From Orthonyx spaldingii (taxonomy: Eukaryota > Chordata > Aves > Passeriformes > Orthonychidae), in the NCBI GenBank assembly GCA_013397795.1, contig VZTJ01001390.1, positions 754,475 through 818,474 on the forward strand: a DNA stretch of 64,000 nt, read 5' to 3'. This document shows positions 31,426 to 43,425 of the stretch, in pieces; the first letter of the stretch is position 1; every line of letters begins with the position of its first letter. The notes under the pieces are model-generated. The model ran no database searches. It was not told where the DNA came from and was given only the letters and a program-made list of their open reading frames with translations. The translations under genes and the position numbers were made by a program.

Positions 31426-34400
31426 GCATGTGCATCTTTAGCTTTTCCAGAGAAAGGCACAGCCAAGGGCTGTGCTATTTCTACCCAAGCGATGCTCCTG
31501 CTGCAGCAGCCTCCCAGCCAAAAGCTGGAAGCTCCGTGTGTGGGAGGACTGTGCATACTGAAGAGACTGAGATTTCACAAAGTGCTGCTGCACACGCAGA
31601 CTTGAAGGCAGACCCTCAGATCTGAGCTGTTTTGATGAGTTCATGTACTCTGCACTAACAGATTTCTCTTCTCTCTGGAAGGAGATTCGAGGCTCAGTGT
31701 AATTTTGTACAATCACAACTTCTCATAAATGACTCCATTTCCATGCAAAGTATTTTTTTCCAGGCAAAATCCCACCACCCCCAGACCAAAGGAGCATGAA
31801 ATGCATCTCTTCTGGGAAGAGTGAGGCTGCACCTCAACATGTCAGACAGACCAAAAAGCAGCTTAAAACTATAGAAAAGTGAGAGTTTACCTGAATCACC
31901 AAGTGGGTGAATCAGCTACCAAGGCACACTCTCACCTTGCCTGATATTATGTCTGTCCCTGGAAACAGCCATCCAGGAAATGCCCTCACACTCCTCCAGA
32001 GCCACCAAAGCACCTGGCTGCCTATACAAGTTCAATATTTATAAGAGTGCCAGCACAATGGTCAGGTTTGCAGACACACCCAATGCCTTGCATGGACCAT
32101 TACTGAAGTTTCTCCTTTTACGAGCTGTCCTAAAATTTGAGTGGCAAATCAGACACAGCATTCCAGACACAGCACACAAACCAAACCAAACAAAAAGTCA
32201 GTGTGCTGGAAAAGTGGTGTAAGCACAGAGGCCACCACTGAGTCTCCTGACAGCCCAAATCTCCAGTAACACCAAGCTCGCTTCCTTGAACGCTCTTTCT
32301 ATCTCAGCCAGTGAAGCATAACCTCTGCTTGCACTTCCAACAGGCAAAGGGAATAAAAGCAACTGTCTGATCCATGTCTAGGGGTTGAAACAGAGCTACT
32401 GGCAGAAATTATGCAGCTAGTACATGGAACTACCACGGACAGAGGAGATTCCTGCCCAGATCACTACTTACAGCCAAGCCCTGGAGTCCCCTTGCTTTTT
32501 CCTGGTACTCAGTGTGATTTCCTCCTGGCTGCAGTGGGCACAACAAGGTAACTACACATTTCCTCACTGATAACACGGCTGGAATTTATGTGTGTATCAT
32601 CTCAGCTAGTGGCTTGTGACAATGTTCTAAAAAGATCCTAAAATCTAACAAACCCACAGAAAGCATGTCTATAAAGCACAGTCATCGTGTTCTCCTGCCC
32701 CTTGTAACTCTCTCAAATTCTACAGGGAATTTTGACAACAGGTTGATGCACAGTCCTCTCCCTTCTCTGTACAGTTCCAGCAAACTTTGGTTGTCACTTC
32801 TGAACTTTGGGGTTTGAACCATGTGGTTTTATTACACAGGATTTCAACAGACTTTCTTTTCCTGGCCTCCTGATGAGGACAATGTTACATGAGTTGATCA
32901 GATACTCCTCTTCTGCCACACTTTTTATATTACTCGGAACACAGGCTTGTGTTTTGCATGGTTGCTTTGAAAACAAAAAGTAAAAGCAGATTTAATAATA
33001 GAGAGTGAGTTACACATCACCAAAAGGCAAACTCTTTGTTTTCAGGAGGGTTGATTTTTTTTTTAAGTTACATTATTACATTAATTAATTACATTCCATT
33101 TTTATAAGTTACATTATCTGCTTTGTTAGGTTGTAAAAAAAGAAACTACACTCTGAAGCTTGCCCACATTAACTTAGTGTAACGCAGCCCAGGCTATGGG
33201 CAAACCTTTAAGCCAACTATGGAGGACCCCAAGGCAAAAGTTTGGGTGTTTTTAAGCCATCAGTCTCCTTCTCAAGGCACACTGCTCCTTCAAGGAAGCA
33301 CATTTCTTCCCATCTCACACCCACGTGAATGCCCAGCCACAACCCAGCCTTATCTTTAAATATTACAATTATATTGCCAAAACATCATTTTCTGATAAAA
33401 CAGTGAAAATTCTTCATCTGACCCAGCTGAGATTTTCTGTCACTGCAACAGCTCCGTTTATATTTCTGCATATAAACATTTCTCCACAAGAAACAGCACA
33501 TTTACCTGGGAAAGTGAAATCTTGTAACACTGGTTTTTTTGTGCTCCTTCAGGTTGTCAGATAAACACTACACTACTTCTGCACCTCCTGCAGAATCCTG
33601 ACTGGAACACACACTTTTACTTCCTGTCTTTAATAAATATTTGGATGCTACCTCAACATAAGACAACTTTCTTTTGCAGACACCATAATCCTCACCTGAG
33701 TGATGTGGCAACAACTGCTTAGGGCTCACAACTATCATCACCATCATTTTTAAATGTTAACAGAATATTTTAACATAACCATGGGCATCAAGCACGTGAG
33801 ACCACAGACACATAACTAGGCTGTATGTAGTCTGTGTTATCACAACAGAAGCTTGACTTCATGATGATTTAATTTACCCTTTATTCAATATATTCCATCT
33901 ATCCTAAACCAGGGATGCACTGTTTTTGGAAAAGTGATTTTAGTTGTGATATCCTTTTGTCTGTGGCTGTACCAGTGAGAAAGAGAACCCTGTCTAGCTC
34001 TGTGGCCTGAACCCTTTCTGACAATGACAAAAATAGCACCATGTGCCAGCCAAGAAATATCCATAATGGCTGAATTCCATCTCTGTGCAGAGCCAGCTGG
34101 AGGTTTGCTTAGCACCTTGCACGTCCCAAGCCAGCCTGGCTGAGGAGAAAGAAGTGGCACCTAGGCTGTAGGGGGATGAAGCCACAGCAACTCAGGAGTT
34201 CATCCATCCCCCTGTCCCACTGCACAGCCCAGGGAAAGGTGTGCAGGCAGCCAGAGCTCCCCCAGCAGTGCCACCAGCTGTCCTGCTCACAGCACACAAA
34301 GGACTGGGCCTGTGCAAATGTGTCAAGGACTTTTTTAAACCACAACACTTTGGCAAGCACTGTGCTGTGGCAGGGAGTTTTGCAGCTTAACTCTGTGTTG

Positions 34401-34664
34401 TAAAAGGTAACACCAGCTGCTCTTCACTTTGCATGCCTTTAATTCCTTTCTTCCTTCGAACAGTCAGTTCTTCACCGCTTCAGTGACACCTGAACCTGTT
34501 ATCTCTTTAATTCCAGCTATGATTTTTAAAACTATCCCATCCTCCACTCCAACATCTTTTTTAAAGTCTAACAATTCTCACTTGACCTTCTCACTCACCA
34601 TATGAAACCTGCTCTGAGTCTTTGATCTCTTCTTTTCCGTTTCTCCTGTATCACCTTAGAGTTA

Positions 34665-34812
34665 TAGAGCATAGAATCACACAACAGTTTGGGCTGGAAA
34701 ACCCCTTAAAATTCATGAACAGAGACACCTTCCACTAACCCAGGTTGCTCCAAGCCCCATCCAACCTGACCTTGAACACTTCCAGGGATGAGGGAGCTTC
34801 TCTGGATAGTTG
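34665..34812 (-). repeat. CR1 LINE 3' tail, degraded
   Basis: This short copy is recognised by 'agcatagaatcacacaacag', 'gggctggaaaacccctta', 'aggttgctccaagccccat' and 'aacacttccaggg' on the plus strand. It has more substitutions than the other copies. Confidence 0.85.
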
Positions 34813-37414
34813 AGGAAGTCAAACCACAGCCAGGATTCCCAAAAAGGACAGAATGCCACAGAAATGCACAAAGGCACAATGATCACTTTGGTTCTTCAGG
34901 ATGCTGAGCCAACTTCCATAGGTCTCTTACAACCTAAGATCTCATTCTTGAGCAGTAAAAGCTATGTCAGAGCCTAATTATGACTGGATGTTAAGATCAA
35001 ATTGTGTTTCATCAACACTAAATTGAACCGGTATTTTATCACCCCAGTTCACATGAGCCTTCCAGTACTCCCTGTGGGTGGCATCCATAGTTCTTACCCT
35101 GAACACCTTCCTTGTGCAATCTCACAGCCTAAACGGAATATTCCCAAAGTATTTGGATAAGGGAAGAAAAGGTGGGAAGAGTATGAGTAGTGCCATCTCC
35201 GAAGCAGAGAAAAATACTTCAACATTACCATCCTTTTATTCCTCCTCTTATTCCATATCATTTAACCAGTGATCTGTCTGCCAGCCTGGTGTCTCTGTTA
35301 TTTAATAGCTGTTCAGTCTCTTTAAGAGTCTCTGGTAAGTATTCCTGCCAAAATCCCAACAGATTGTATCAACCAGATCCCCTTTCCTAACATGCTCTTG
35401 TCTCCTGCAAAGATATTTAATAGATTTTCAAGGCAGACTTCACCTTAAAAGAACTGGTGACTTTTATCCTTACATGCAATGTGTGCATCTGCCCTAGCTC
35501 TCAGCATAGGAATGAATTCTACCTCCAACACCATGAGACAAAGGTTTCACTAGAACCTCCTTCAGCATAAGGTCACAAATTTGCAGGGGGTGGAGAAGTA
35601 GTGCCTGATTCGGAAAGAAAATAAGTGGATGCTTGATTTCTATTTTGTCAAAAAGAACAACAACAAAAAAAAAGGCAATAACAATTCATATTGGTGGAGG
35701 AGACAAAGAGCCCACCCAGCCTCCTGTGAGTGCAGGGAGAGCTCTCCAGTGGCAGGGAGAGCACGTCCTGCTTCACCTGCCCTGCCAAGCACCGGCTGGG
35801 AAATAAGCACCTTACGTAACGGCGTATTTCCAGCACTACACACAGAAATGCTGCCTCTATCCTGCAGAAGGTATTTTTGGATCTGCTAAAATGCTACTGT
35901 GTTCTTCCAGGGCTTTGCATTCTTCTGCTCAGAAATTGCATAATCTGATGCCATAGGAAATAAGTGCTGTTGCATAATGACTCTCGTATTGGCTGCAGGG
36001 ACTGGGGACTGCACGTTCCTGCTGGAGAGCAGCCCGGCTCCGAGCCCAGGTGCTGGGCTTTGGGACAAGGGGAACCCACAGCCACCTGCCTCTGGGGAGC
36101 AGGGGAACAAACCCTGCACCACGCAGTGACTTCACAAAAATCAGTGTAACTGAGTGGCCCGTTTGCTGTTTGCTCCCCACCCCGTGGCCGCCGCACGTCG
36201 TGAGCTACGTGCACACAGGGAACACCAGCAGCTCCACACACCACGTTCAGGCACCTCCCTCACCACTGACACCCTCCACCACAGGCCCATCAATATATGG
36301 GAAAACATTCAGCTGGGACAAAGACAGACTAGATGCTGATTAGCCTTCTATGCTACAGAATTACTACTGAAATTTGTCTCAGATTAAAATGTGACATGAC
36401 TTTAAGTTACGCTCTTCTCTTTCACCTTTCCAGCTCTCTCCATAGCAGGAAACAACTTTTCAAACCCAGTCACTGGCTTCAGGCTCTGCTCTTTTTTCTT
36501 CACCCTTCGCAGTTCTGTGCTTTTACCGCATTGACAATCCCCATGTTATTATCGACCCATATGTTATTATATTGCTAAATAATTACTATATGTTATTATA
36601 TTACTATTACTAAGCAACAACAACAGACTTAAGGATTCAAACTGAAATATTTTACAACAACAAACACCAGAAAAATTTCCAGTTTAGTTCACAGAGGCCT
36701 TATAGCCTCACTGACATTGCCACATGAAGGCACTAAATGTTCCAGTCCTACTAATGAACAACATCTTGGAAAGTCCCCCCCCCCACAGAACTGAAACACC
36801 CCCTTTTCCTCCAAAGAGTAGCATTAAAATTAATTAATGTCTGAAAGATCTTTGAGGATGAAGATCAATATCACAGTGTTGCTTTCAGGAATCCAGTGAA
36901 TGAATCAAAGTCTCACTTTAATTCACGTGAGGTGTCAGACTGGTCTCAGGTAAACTCACTCACTCCCACGCTTGTTTTTATTTTTATAGTAGATATGAAT
37001 TATTCAACATTTGCAAAGCACATTCGACATGTAGAAGCTACTCACACAAACTTCTCAGCACTAAGAGCTTATGTGCTTCACACCCAGTACTAAAGTAACT
37101 CAACAGCTCTCCATGAAAGCACAGCGATTCCTGGGGTAGGTGCAGTGCTCCGGTCCCTGTCACCCACACCAGGTCCCAGCCTGCGTGCACTGCTGGGAAG
37201 GGGAAGCACACTGGAAATCCAGCTGGCAGATGTCGGATGGGAAGTGACAGCAGTACTAAGTTGTATTTAGCAAGCACCACACACAAGCAAAGAGGATTAC
37301 TCCTCGACAGAGGTAGCACAATGCCCCGCTCAGGAGCCGCTCGTAAGCCCGTATTAGCAACAGCGCAGGGTTACAGGTGCGAGCCTGCCCCACTACAGCT
37401 TCACATGCTGGCAC

Positions 37415-37430
37415 CACACACACACACACA
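37415..37430. repeat. (CA)8 microsatellite
   Basis: Eight uninterrupted CA units; 'aaccacaca' follows. Confidence 0.9.
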
Positions 37431-40400
37431 AACCACACAGGCCTGGGGTGCATCCCAGAGCAGCTCCTGAGGCCTGGCACGGCTCATGCCATCCAACCCT
37501 GCAGGGACCACCACTCAGCACACCCCAGCTGGGTCGCTCTTGGGCTGCAGCTGATGGCCCAACACCTGCGGATCTCCTCAGGCACAGAGGGATGGTGAGG
37601 CTGGACTCCCTGTGTTTCAGCGGGAGAGTCACAGCTGTACAGCTGCATTACTGACTTTGGTGTCCTCCAGAAGGTAACAGAGATGGGGACAGGACAGGAC
37701 AGGATGAACATGCCTGGAATGAACAGAATGTCCACACAGAGACCTCCATTCCTCCAGCCCACTGTGCTGGAAAAAGTCCAGCCTCTCACCCCTGCCAGGA
37801 TTTTCTCCTTTCTTCCCGCACAGCACCTTGGTGCTACATCACCAACAGCTCCGGAGGGAACAACGGCTCCAGAGGGAGCAGCACCAGCAATCACAGCTCC
37901 ACCAGAGGGTTACAAATCATGGACTTTACATAGACAAATCTGCTCTTCCTCCTGGCCTACACCCAACTGTTGCCAAAGCCTTTGAACCCCCTCCAACCAC
38001 CAACTTCTCAGTTGAAGCTGTAGCAGGAAGACAGCACAAAGGTCAAAGCACACACTGAGTATTTATCAGGGTGGGAGTAACTACACACAGAGCTGCTGCT
38101 CCTGGCCCAGCCACAGCTGCCAATTTGCTATTCAGCCCTAAGTAGTCTGTGTTTTGGGTGGAATATTTACCCCCCACTCCCCAGGAGATGAGAGTGATTT
38201 GCTGCCATGTCACAAAACAGGAGCCTACAAAAGCCTAAGCCCCTGCACAGGATGTATTTGCCAAGGAGGGATAAAAAACAAAGTCCCATAAGCTGGACAG
38301 GGCTTGGTGAAGTGCCAAACTCCTGAGAGCTTCAGAGGTAACATTGGCCTCAGTTGACTCATTTGGATTCAGTTATGGCTGAGAACTCACTGGAAGTTGT
38401 ACAAGCTGTGAACCTGCTGCTGCCTTCCTCCACCGGGATCTCAGGTGAGAGCTTGGCTAAAAGGCTCAGTGCATCTTCCCCTGCCTGCCCTGGCCCAAGG
38501 ACCAGAGATGAAGGGCAACCTGCACTGATTTAAAATCTGTTCACACAAGCCATGCCAGATTTATTTTATTTTTATATTTTAAAAAAAGCTTTATTTAATA
38601 ACTCTGCCATTTTGAGAAGCCCTACTCTTGAAAATCCACTCCCCACATCTCAGCTGCAGACAGCCTGGAACAGGTACCAGGTGGGAACAACTCCAGCCTA
38701 ATCAGCCACCATCTCACATTTGCTATAAAAAAAGTCCTAAGAAAACAGGAAATACTTAAAACTTTTCTTATCCTGCCACTGCTTAGAGCAGACCTATGTT
38801 TAAATAACTCCTAATTGTGAAAGGGCTTACCTAGGAAGAGATTTTCAAATAAATCATTACTCAATTTTCTGATCCACTGGAGATAAGCCACTTGCCTAGT
38901 CTTTACAATAGGAAAAGAAAGAGGGAGGTTAAAAAATGCAACCAAAGAAACCCCAAACATGATTAAACCCAAGTTCACCTATGGCTGAGGAGCAGTGGGA
39001 GTCCCTACCATATATTCTGTGCTAGAAGTTACTTGCTAATTCCAGGCACAGGGGTCAAAATGAATGCCAGCTATAAATTTAACTATCAGGCAGCAGGGGA
39101 CAAAGACAAATCTGAATGATGGGACTGTTCTAGATCAAAGACTCAGACTGGAGGCCCCAAAGACAGGAAACAAAACTGGTGTTAAAGCAAAACAAACAAA
39201 CAAAACCCCCACTACATCAAAATCCAGATTTATTTGTGTTTCTCAGTGGAAGGCTGTCACAGACAGAGGTTCAAAGGGCTGCCTCTCTCTAGAAACAAAA
39301 CCCGTACACATTCAGGGGCACAACAAAAAGGATAGTGACAAAAACTTTTAAACCCATGACAGCTCTACCCTCCTCATTCTAGGGTATCCCAAGGTGTCTG
39401 TGGCTACCCACACAGCAGGTCCTGTGGAAACTGCCCACATTTCCCAGCCAGACCAAATGCATCTCTCTCCTTTCAAACATTTTCATATTTTCTCCCTCAA
39501 AATTATTGATCCAAATACATTCCTTCATCTTCTTCTACTGAACAGATTGCCTACTGCTAAAATAGGTATATCCAAACACATGGGCCTGATGTCATCTTTC
39601 TTCAGATCTACTTAAAATATCCCATTTTTCATTTACTTAAGGGAGACATGTGGTTTGATATGATTAAGCTATTGCAGCACCTAAACCACCCCCCCAAAAC
39701 AAAAATAAAAAGCAGCTCTTCTTTTCATTGGGAGAAAACATGACATCATGCCCATTCAGGTGAGCAGGAATATGACAAATCCTGCCCCAGTGAACAGTAT
39801 CATTAACTGCAAAGGTACTCCCAGCTCCCTCATTTATTAGGAAAATGAGGGGTGAGAATCATGCTCAGCACATCAGAGACAGCTCAAACTGCTGTTTTCA
39901 ATAATACAGGAGCAGATTCCTACCCGGCTGATTGAAAGAAAAATGCACCTCCTTCATCTCAGAAATAAAATTAAATTATTTATCACTGTAACACACAAGA
40001 GGAATTGCTTGATTAGCCCACAAGGAAAAAAAATTTACAATTCCCCAAAAGGCAAAAATTACAATTCTGTCTCTTTACACTATCTAGTAATTCTTATGTC
40101 ATTGCCTGAATATTCCATTTATATCCATTCTCCAATGCCATCCCCTTCCCCTTTAAAAGGGGGGCACAAGAAGATAACGTGCAAAATTGCAAGTGAAAAA
40201 TGTCCAGCACACCGACAGGCAAAGGCCAGGCCAGCTCTTGGATTCATATGCAGTGATGGATAAATTAAGGTTTCATGTTTCCTCTTCCCTTTCTCAGCAT
40301 CATTTTTTCAGCCCTTTCCCATCACAAATGCAACATCCATCTGTCCTCCCGAAATAAATGGCGAAAGGGGACTGCTGACCATGAAACACCACACACAAAC

Positions 40401-40441
40401 ACACACCCCTCACAGAAACACGTTTTCCCCCAAATACTCAC

Positions 40442-40524
40442 AAGGATGAAGATTTCCTATGTGATGCTCCATTTTCTTGATTTAAAAAGATGGAAGGCAA
40501 AAAAAANGGAATCTAGAAACCTCC
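40442..40524 (-). other. MAP3K13: Candidate non-coding 5' exon of MAP3K13
   Basis: On the minus strand a T19 tract and CT-rich sequence lead to TTTGTGCAG|GGAGG, a strong acceptor, and the exon would end at CATCCTT|GTGAGT, a consensus donor. It contains an ATG at 40470-40472 in good context (A at -3, G at +4). If spliced to exon 2 this ATG opens an 18-codon reading frame that ends at the TGA at 28431-28433, so it would be an upstream ORF and not the main start. The call rests on splice signals only. The ambiguous base at 40507 lies inside. Confidence 0.35.
40507..40507. other. Ambiguous base (n)
   Basis: The only undetermined base I noticed in the window. It follows an A-run and is probably a base-calling or assembly uncertainty. 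Confidence 0.95.
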
Positions 40525-40546
40525 CTGCACAAACAGTGTAGCGAAG

Positions 40547-40565
40547 AAAAAAAAAAAAAAAAAAA
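40547..40565. repeat. Poly(A)19 tract
   Basis: An A19 homopolymer beside the CpG island. On the minus strand it is a T19 that could act as the polypyrimidine tract of the candidate exon at 40442-40524. Confidence 0.8.
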
Positions 40566-40639
40566 GGAAGTGTTGCAAAATAAAAGGAAATTCCACCCAC
40601 ACAATCCTGCAGCCTGCTGCAAAGAAGCACCGAGCGTGC

Positions 40640-40647
40640 TGACGTCA
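40640..40647. promoter_or_regulatory. Consensus CRE palindrome TGACGTCA
   Basis: A perfect 8-bp CREB/ATF site at the edge of the CpG island. Such sites usually act within a few hundred bases of a start site, so it is a plausible promoter element. Binding is not shown by sequence alone. Confidence 0.5.
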
Positions 40648-40960
40648 CGGATTCATGAATGGATGGAAATCGGGCTGGATGAGCCCGGCGGGGGCTGCGC
40701 ACCGGGAGCGGGGCCGCCGGTCCCGCCCGCTCCGGGCTCCCGCAGCCGGGGCCCCGGGAACAGCACCGGGAACCGCACCGGGAGAGGGCATCTCCCCGGC
40801 CCCGGCGCTCCCGGGAACAGCGGCGGATCGAATAACAGCCATCTGCCACGGGAACCGAACGCGCTCGGCAATCAGAAAAGGAGTTCATCACCGCCCCGGC
40901 TTCTTGCGGGATTACAAACCCTGCGGATTAGTATTAAAATAGCTAAATATAAACACGTAC

Positions 40961-41165
40961 CGCGAGGGAGAAGCAGGGAGAACAATAGGAGGCTTGTGTT
41001 TGATTAGCGATGCAAAAGCAGCAGTAAAGTAAAAATAGGAGCACTAACAAAATCCCACATTCAGCTCCAGTCAAACACTCCCGGCAGCGGGCAGACAGGC
41101 TCACAACCTCAGCAACACCCGGGAACAAAGATCGGAGCAGGCAGAGTTTCACACCCGGGGCTAGG
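40961..41165 (-). other. MAP3K13: Candidate first (non-coding) exon of MAP3K13
   Basis: On the minus strand a CpG-rich, mostly unique stretch ends in CTCGCG|GTACGT, a good donor, at 40961. There is no long open frame, as expected for a 5' UTR exon. The start at about 41165 is only a guess from the edge of the CpG-rich part. Confidence 0.35.
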
Positions 41166-41170
41166 TAAGG

Positions 41171-42949
41171 AATGGTGGGCACAGCACCCACGGATCCCAG
41201 CCATCTCCACTCCAGTTCCAATCCCAAGCCCATGGAATACACTTCACTGTGCAGACCAGAGGCAAGGACACCCAAATCCTTGGGTCTTGGACACCCAAAT
41301 CCTTGGCAGAGTCCTGGTGACCACCTGCAAGAGCAGTGATGATTCACTGGGATGTGGACAGGGAAAGAGCACAAATTCTGCCTTCTTTTTGTGTCTTTGA
41401 AACATGAGGGAAGGAATGGAGGGATGAGCATCACAAGGAATGAAGGTCAAGGTTTGAAGGATAACCTGGGCTGCAAGCTCTGCAATTACACCATCTCAGG
41501 GTTGACCAGAATTCATCCACTTGGCCTCAAACTCCTTCTGGACAATTTGCAGCCTCAAAATTATTAAGAGAAAGAATTTCCATATTTTCACCACACCTTT
41601 CCTAGCCAGTAGGAGGCAATTATGCCAAAACAGGGTATCCCAAAACTTACTCTGGTGGGGCACATCTGAAAAGAATATCTGAGCCAATCCCACCTTTCCT
41701 TATGGAAAGTGGGTAACATCCCAAAATAAACCAGGACTGGATGTAACAATAACACAGATCCGGGCTGAAAAACCAAGGATTTCATGAGCCAGCACCACTG
41801 GTACCAGCTTCTGCAGAGGGAGGAGGAGTGCTTGGATTTTGGACTGTGATTTCTGAACTGAGATTTATAAATCTGGCCAGGGGAAATGAAAAGGAATGCA
41901 AATTTCTTATTACCTACTTTCAAGATCAAAGAAACCACAAATTTAGTTTTGGTTTAGAAATATCTCTTCTTTAAGAGCTAAAAGTCACCAAAGCACAAGA
42001 TTTCTGCCCAGACAACGCCACTGCTGCAGCCTGAGCACTCCTGTACCCAAGGGGAAGCAGGAGTGGAGCGATGGAGAGAGATCTCTCTTCTCCAAAGGGA
42101 TCACTCTGTGCCCCCGTTTCAAATCCCAGCTGCACCTGCTTTGACTCCCTGCCTTCCCTTCCCCTCCAGAGCCCAGCACTCGGCCATGCCACCATGGGAT
42201 GGAAACAGCTTCCAGATCTCCCTGGCATTTTCAAAACAGGCAAAAATGTTAATTTACTCTCTTACCCTAAAGGGATTGATTCAGGAACTAGAAGGGGGAG
42301 CACAGTAGCACATGCAAGAAGCGGAAGAAAAGGAGAAATATCGCTGCACAACAAGAAAAGTCAGAATAAAAATAGAGAGGAAAATAATTTTCAGAGGTTT
42401 CCAAGGGTTAATTGCAGTGACATTTAAAACAAATACCCGGCAGAGAAAATAAGTGGGAACAAAAGCCCAGGAAGACTCCAGGAGAAGAAAAGAGCTTATG
42501 CATAGAATTTCAGATTTTCTTGTCCGTGGTGGCTTGGTTCAGTACCCCAATATTCGATTTCCTCTATGCCTCAGCTGCTCAGGTTAAAAATTTTAAACAC
42601 AAAGGTCCTGTATTTAATACAAGGTAATATCTTAACTCATTGTGAAACAAAAAAACAACCCAACACATCGTCCTAAAATTGATGGCTGCTACATGATTAT
42701 GTTGGGTTGCAACCAGGCAAGTATTTCCCTAGTACACAGTACACAGCTCTTTTGATCAGTAACTAAGTTGATCAATATTAGAAAGAGAAATTAATTTCCT
42801 CCTTCTCACTCAGACAAAATCATTGGTAAAAGCAGGGAACTCAAGTATCAGATGCCAAATACAATTTGGCTCAGTATTAATGTGAAAATAGGGGGAAATG
42901 TACTATATACAACAAGGGTATAAGAGACTAAAAATCCAAAGTTCTTAAG
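41171..42949. other. Non-genic sequence upstream of the CpG island
   Basis: No exon, RNA gene or recognisable transposon is supported, apart from the short direct repeat at 41266-41306. Open frames are short and lack family resemblance. Confidence 0.5.
41266..41306. repeat. 18-bp direct repeat, period 23, upstream of the CpG island
   Basis: GGACACCCAAATCCTTGG occurs at 41266-41283 and again at 41289-41306 with a 5-base spacer and no mismatch. Confidence 0.9.
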
Positions 42950-43425
42950 GGACCACAGGAGTGCCCCTGAAAAGCTGACAGGCAGCAGGATTTCTGAAAG
43001 GAATTATGGGCAACCAAGTAACTAGACCAGTAGAACAAATAACAGGCCAAACTGATGGCAATGGGTGCAAAAGGAAAGCTCAAAGTATTTAAAAAACCTA
43101 ACTATTCACCATATTTGAAAAATACAAGATAATTAAGCATTTCCAAGCCAATTAATAACTAATGGGAATGTTATACAGCATCTGCTAGGCATAACACTTC
43201 TAGTTGGCACATCCTATTGATTTGAGCCCAGTCCTACAATAATCATTTAACAAGTTCTCCAATCCTGTGACCTTCAATTTTAATAAACTGGTGAGCGACT
43301 AAAATTGCAGAAGACTGAGAATACCAATATTATGCCAATATTCAAAAATAGCATACGTTTGTTATTTGTAGGCCTTGGCAACTTGGGGAAAAATCCTAAG
43401 CCAACCTCTTGACAGGGAAGGATGG
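42950..43425 (+). repeat. Ancient CR1/L3-like LINE, ORF2 fragment
   Basis: A very diverged stretch recalls the start of the reverse-transcriptase region of CR1/L3 elements: 'gcagaagactgagaatacca', 'tattatgccaatattcaaaa' and then 'gtaggccttggcaactt'. All frames are broken by stops. The match is from memory and the borders are approximate. Confidence 0.45.

Larger units (their letters stand above)
28457..40441 (-). other. MAP3K13: Large 5' intron of MAP3K13 (inferred)
   Basis: No coding exon could be supported here. It contains two CR1 copies (31148-31425 and 34665-34812), a short (CA)8 at 37415-37430, an AT-rich cluster at 36543-36600 with three copies of 'atgttattat', and otherwise unique sequence. 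Calling it an intron depends on the 5' exons near 40.4-41.2 kb being right. Confidence 0.5.
40640..41170 (-). promoter_or_regulatory. MAP3K13: CpG island, probable MAP3K13 promoter
   Basis: CpG dinucleotides are dense from about 40,640 to 40,970 and still frequent to 41,170, unlike the surrounding AT-rich DNA. It is the only such island upstream of the first coding exon. Such islands normally mark vertebrate promoters. Direction is inferred from the minus-strand donor at its right part, and bidirectional use cannot be excluded. Confidence 0.6.
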
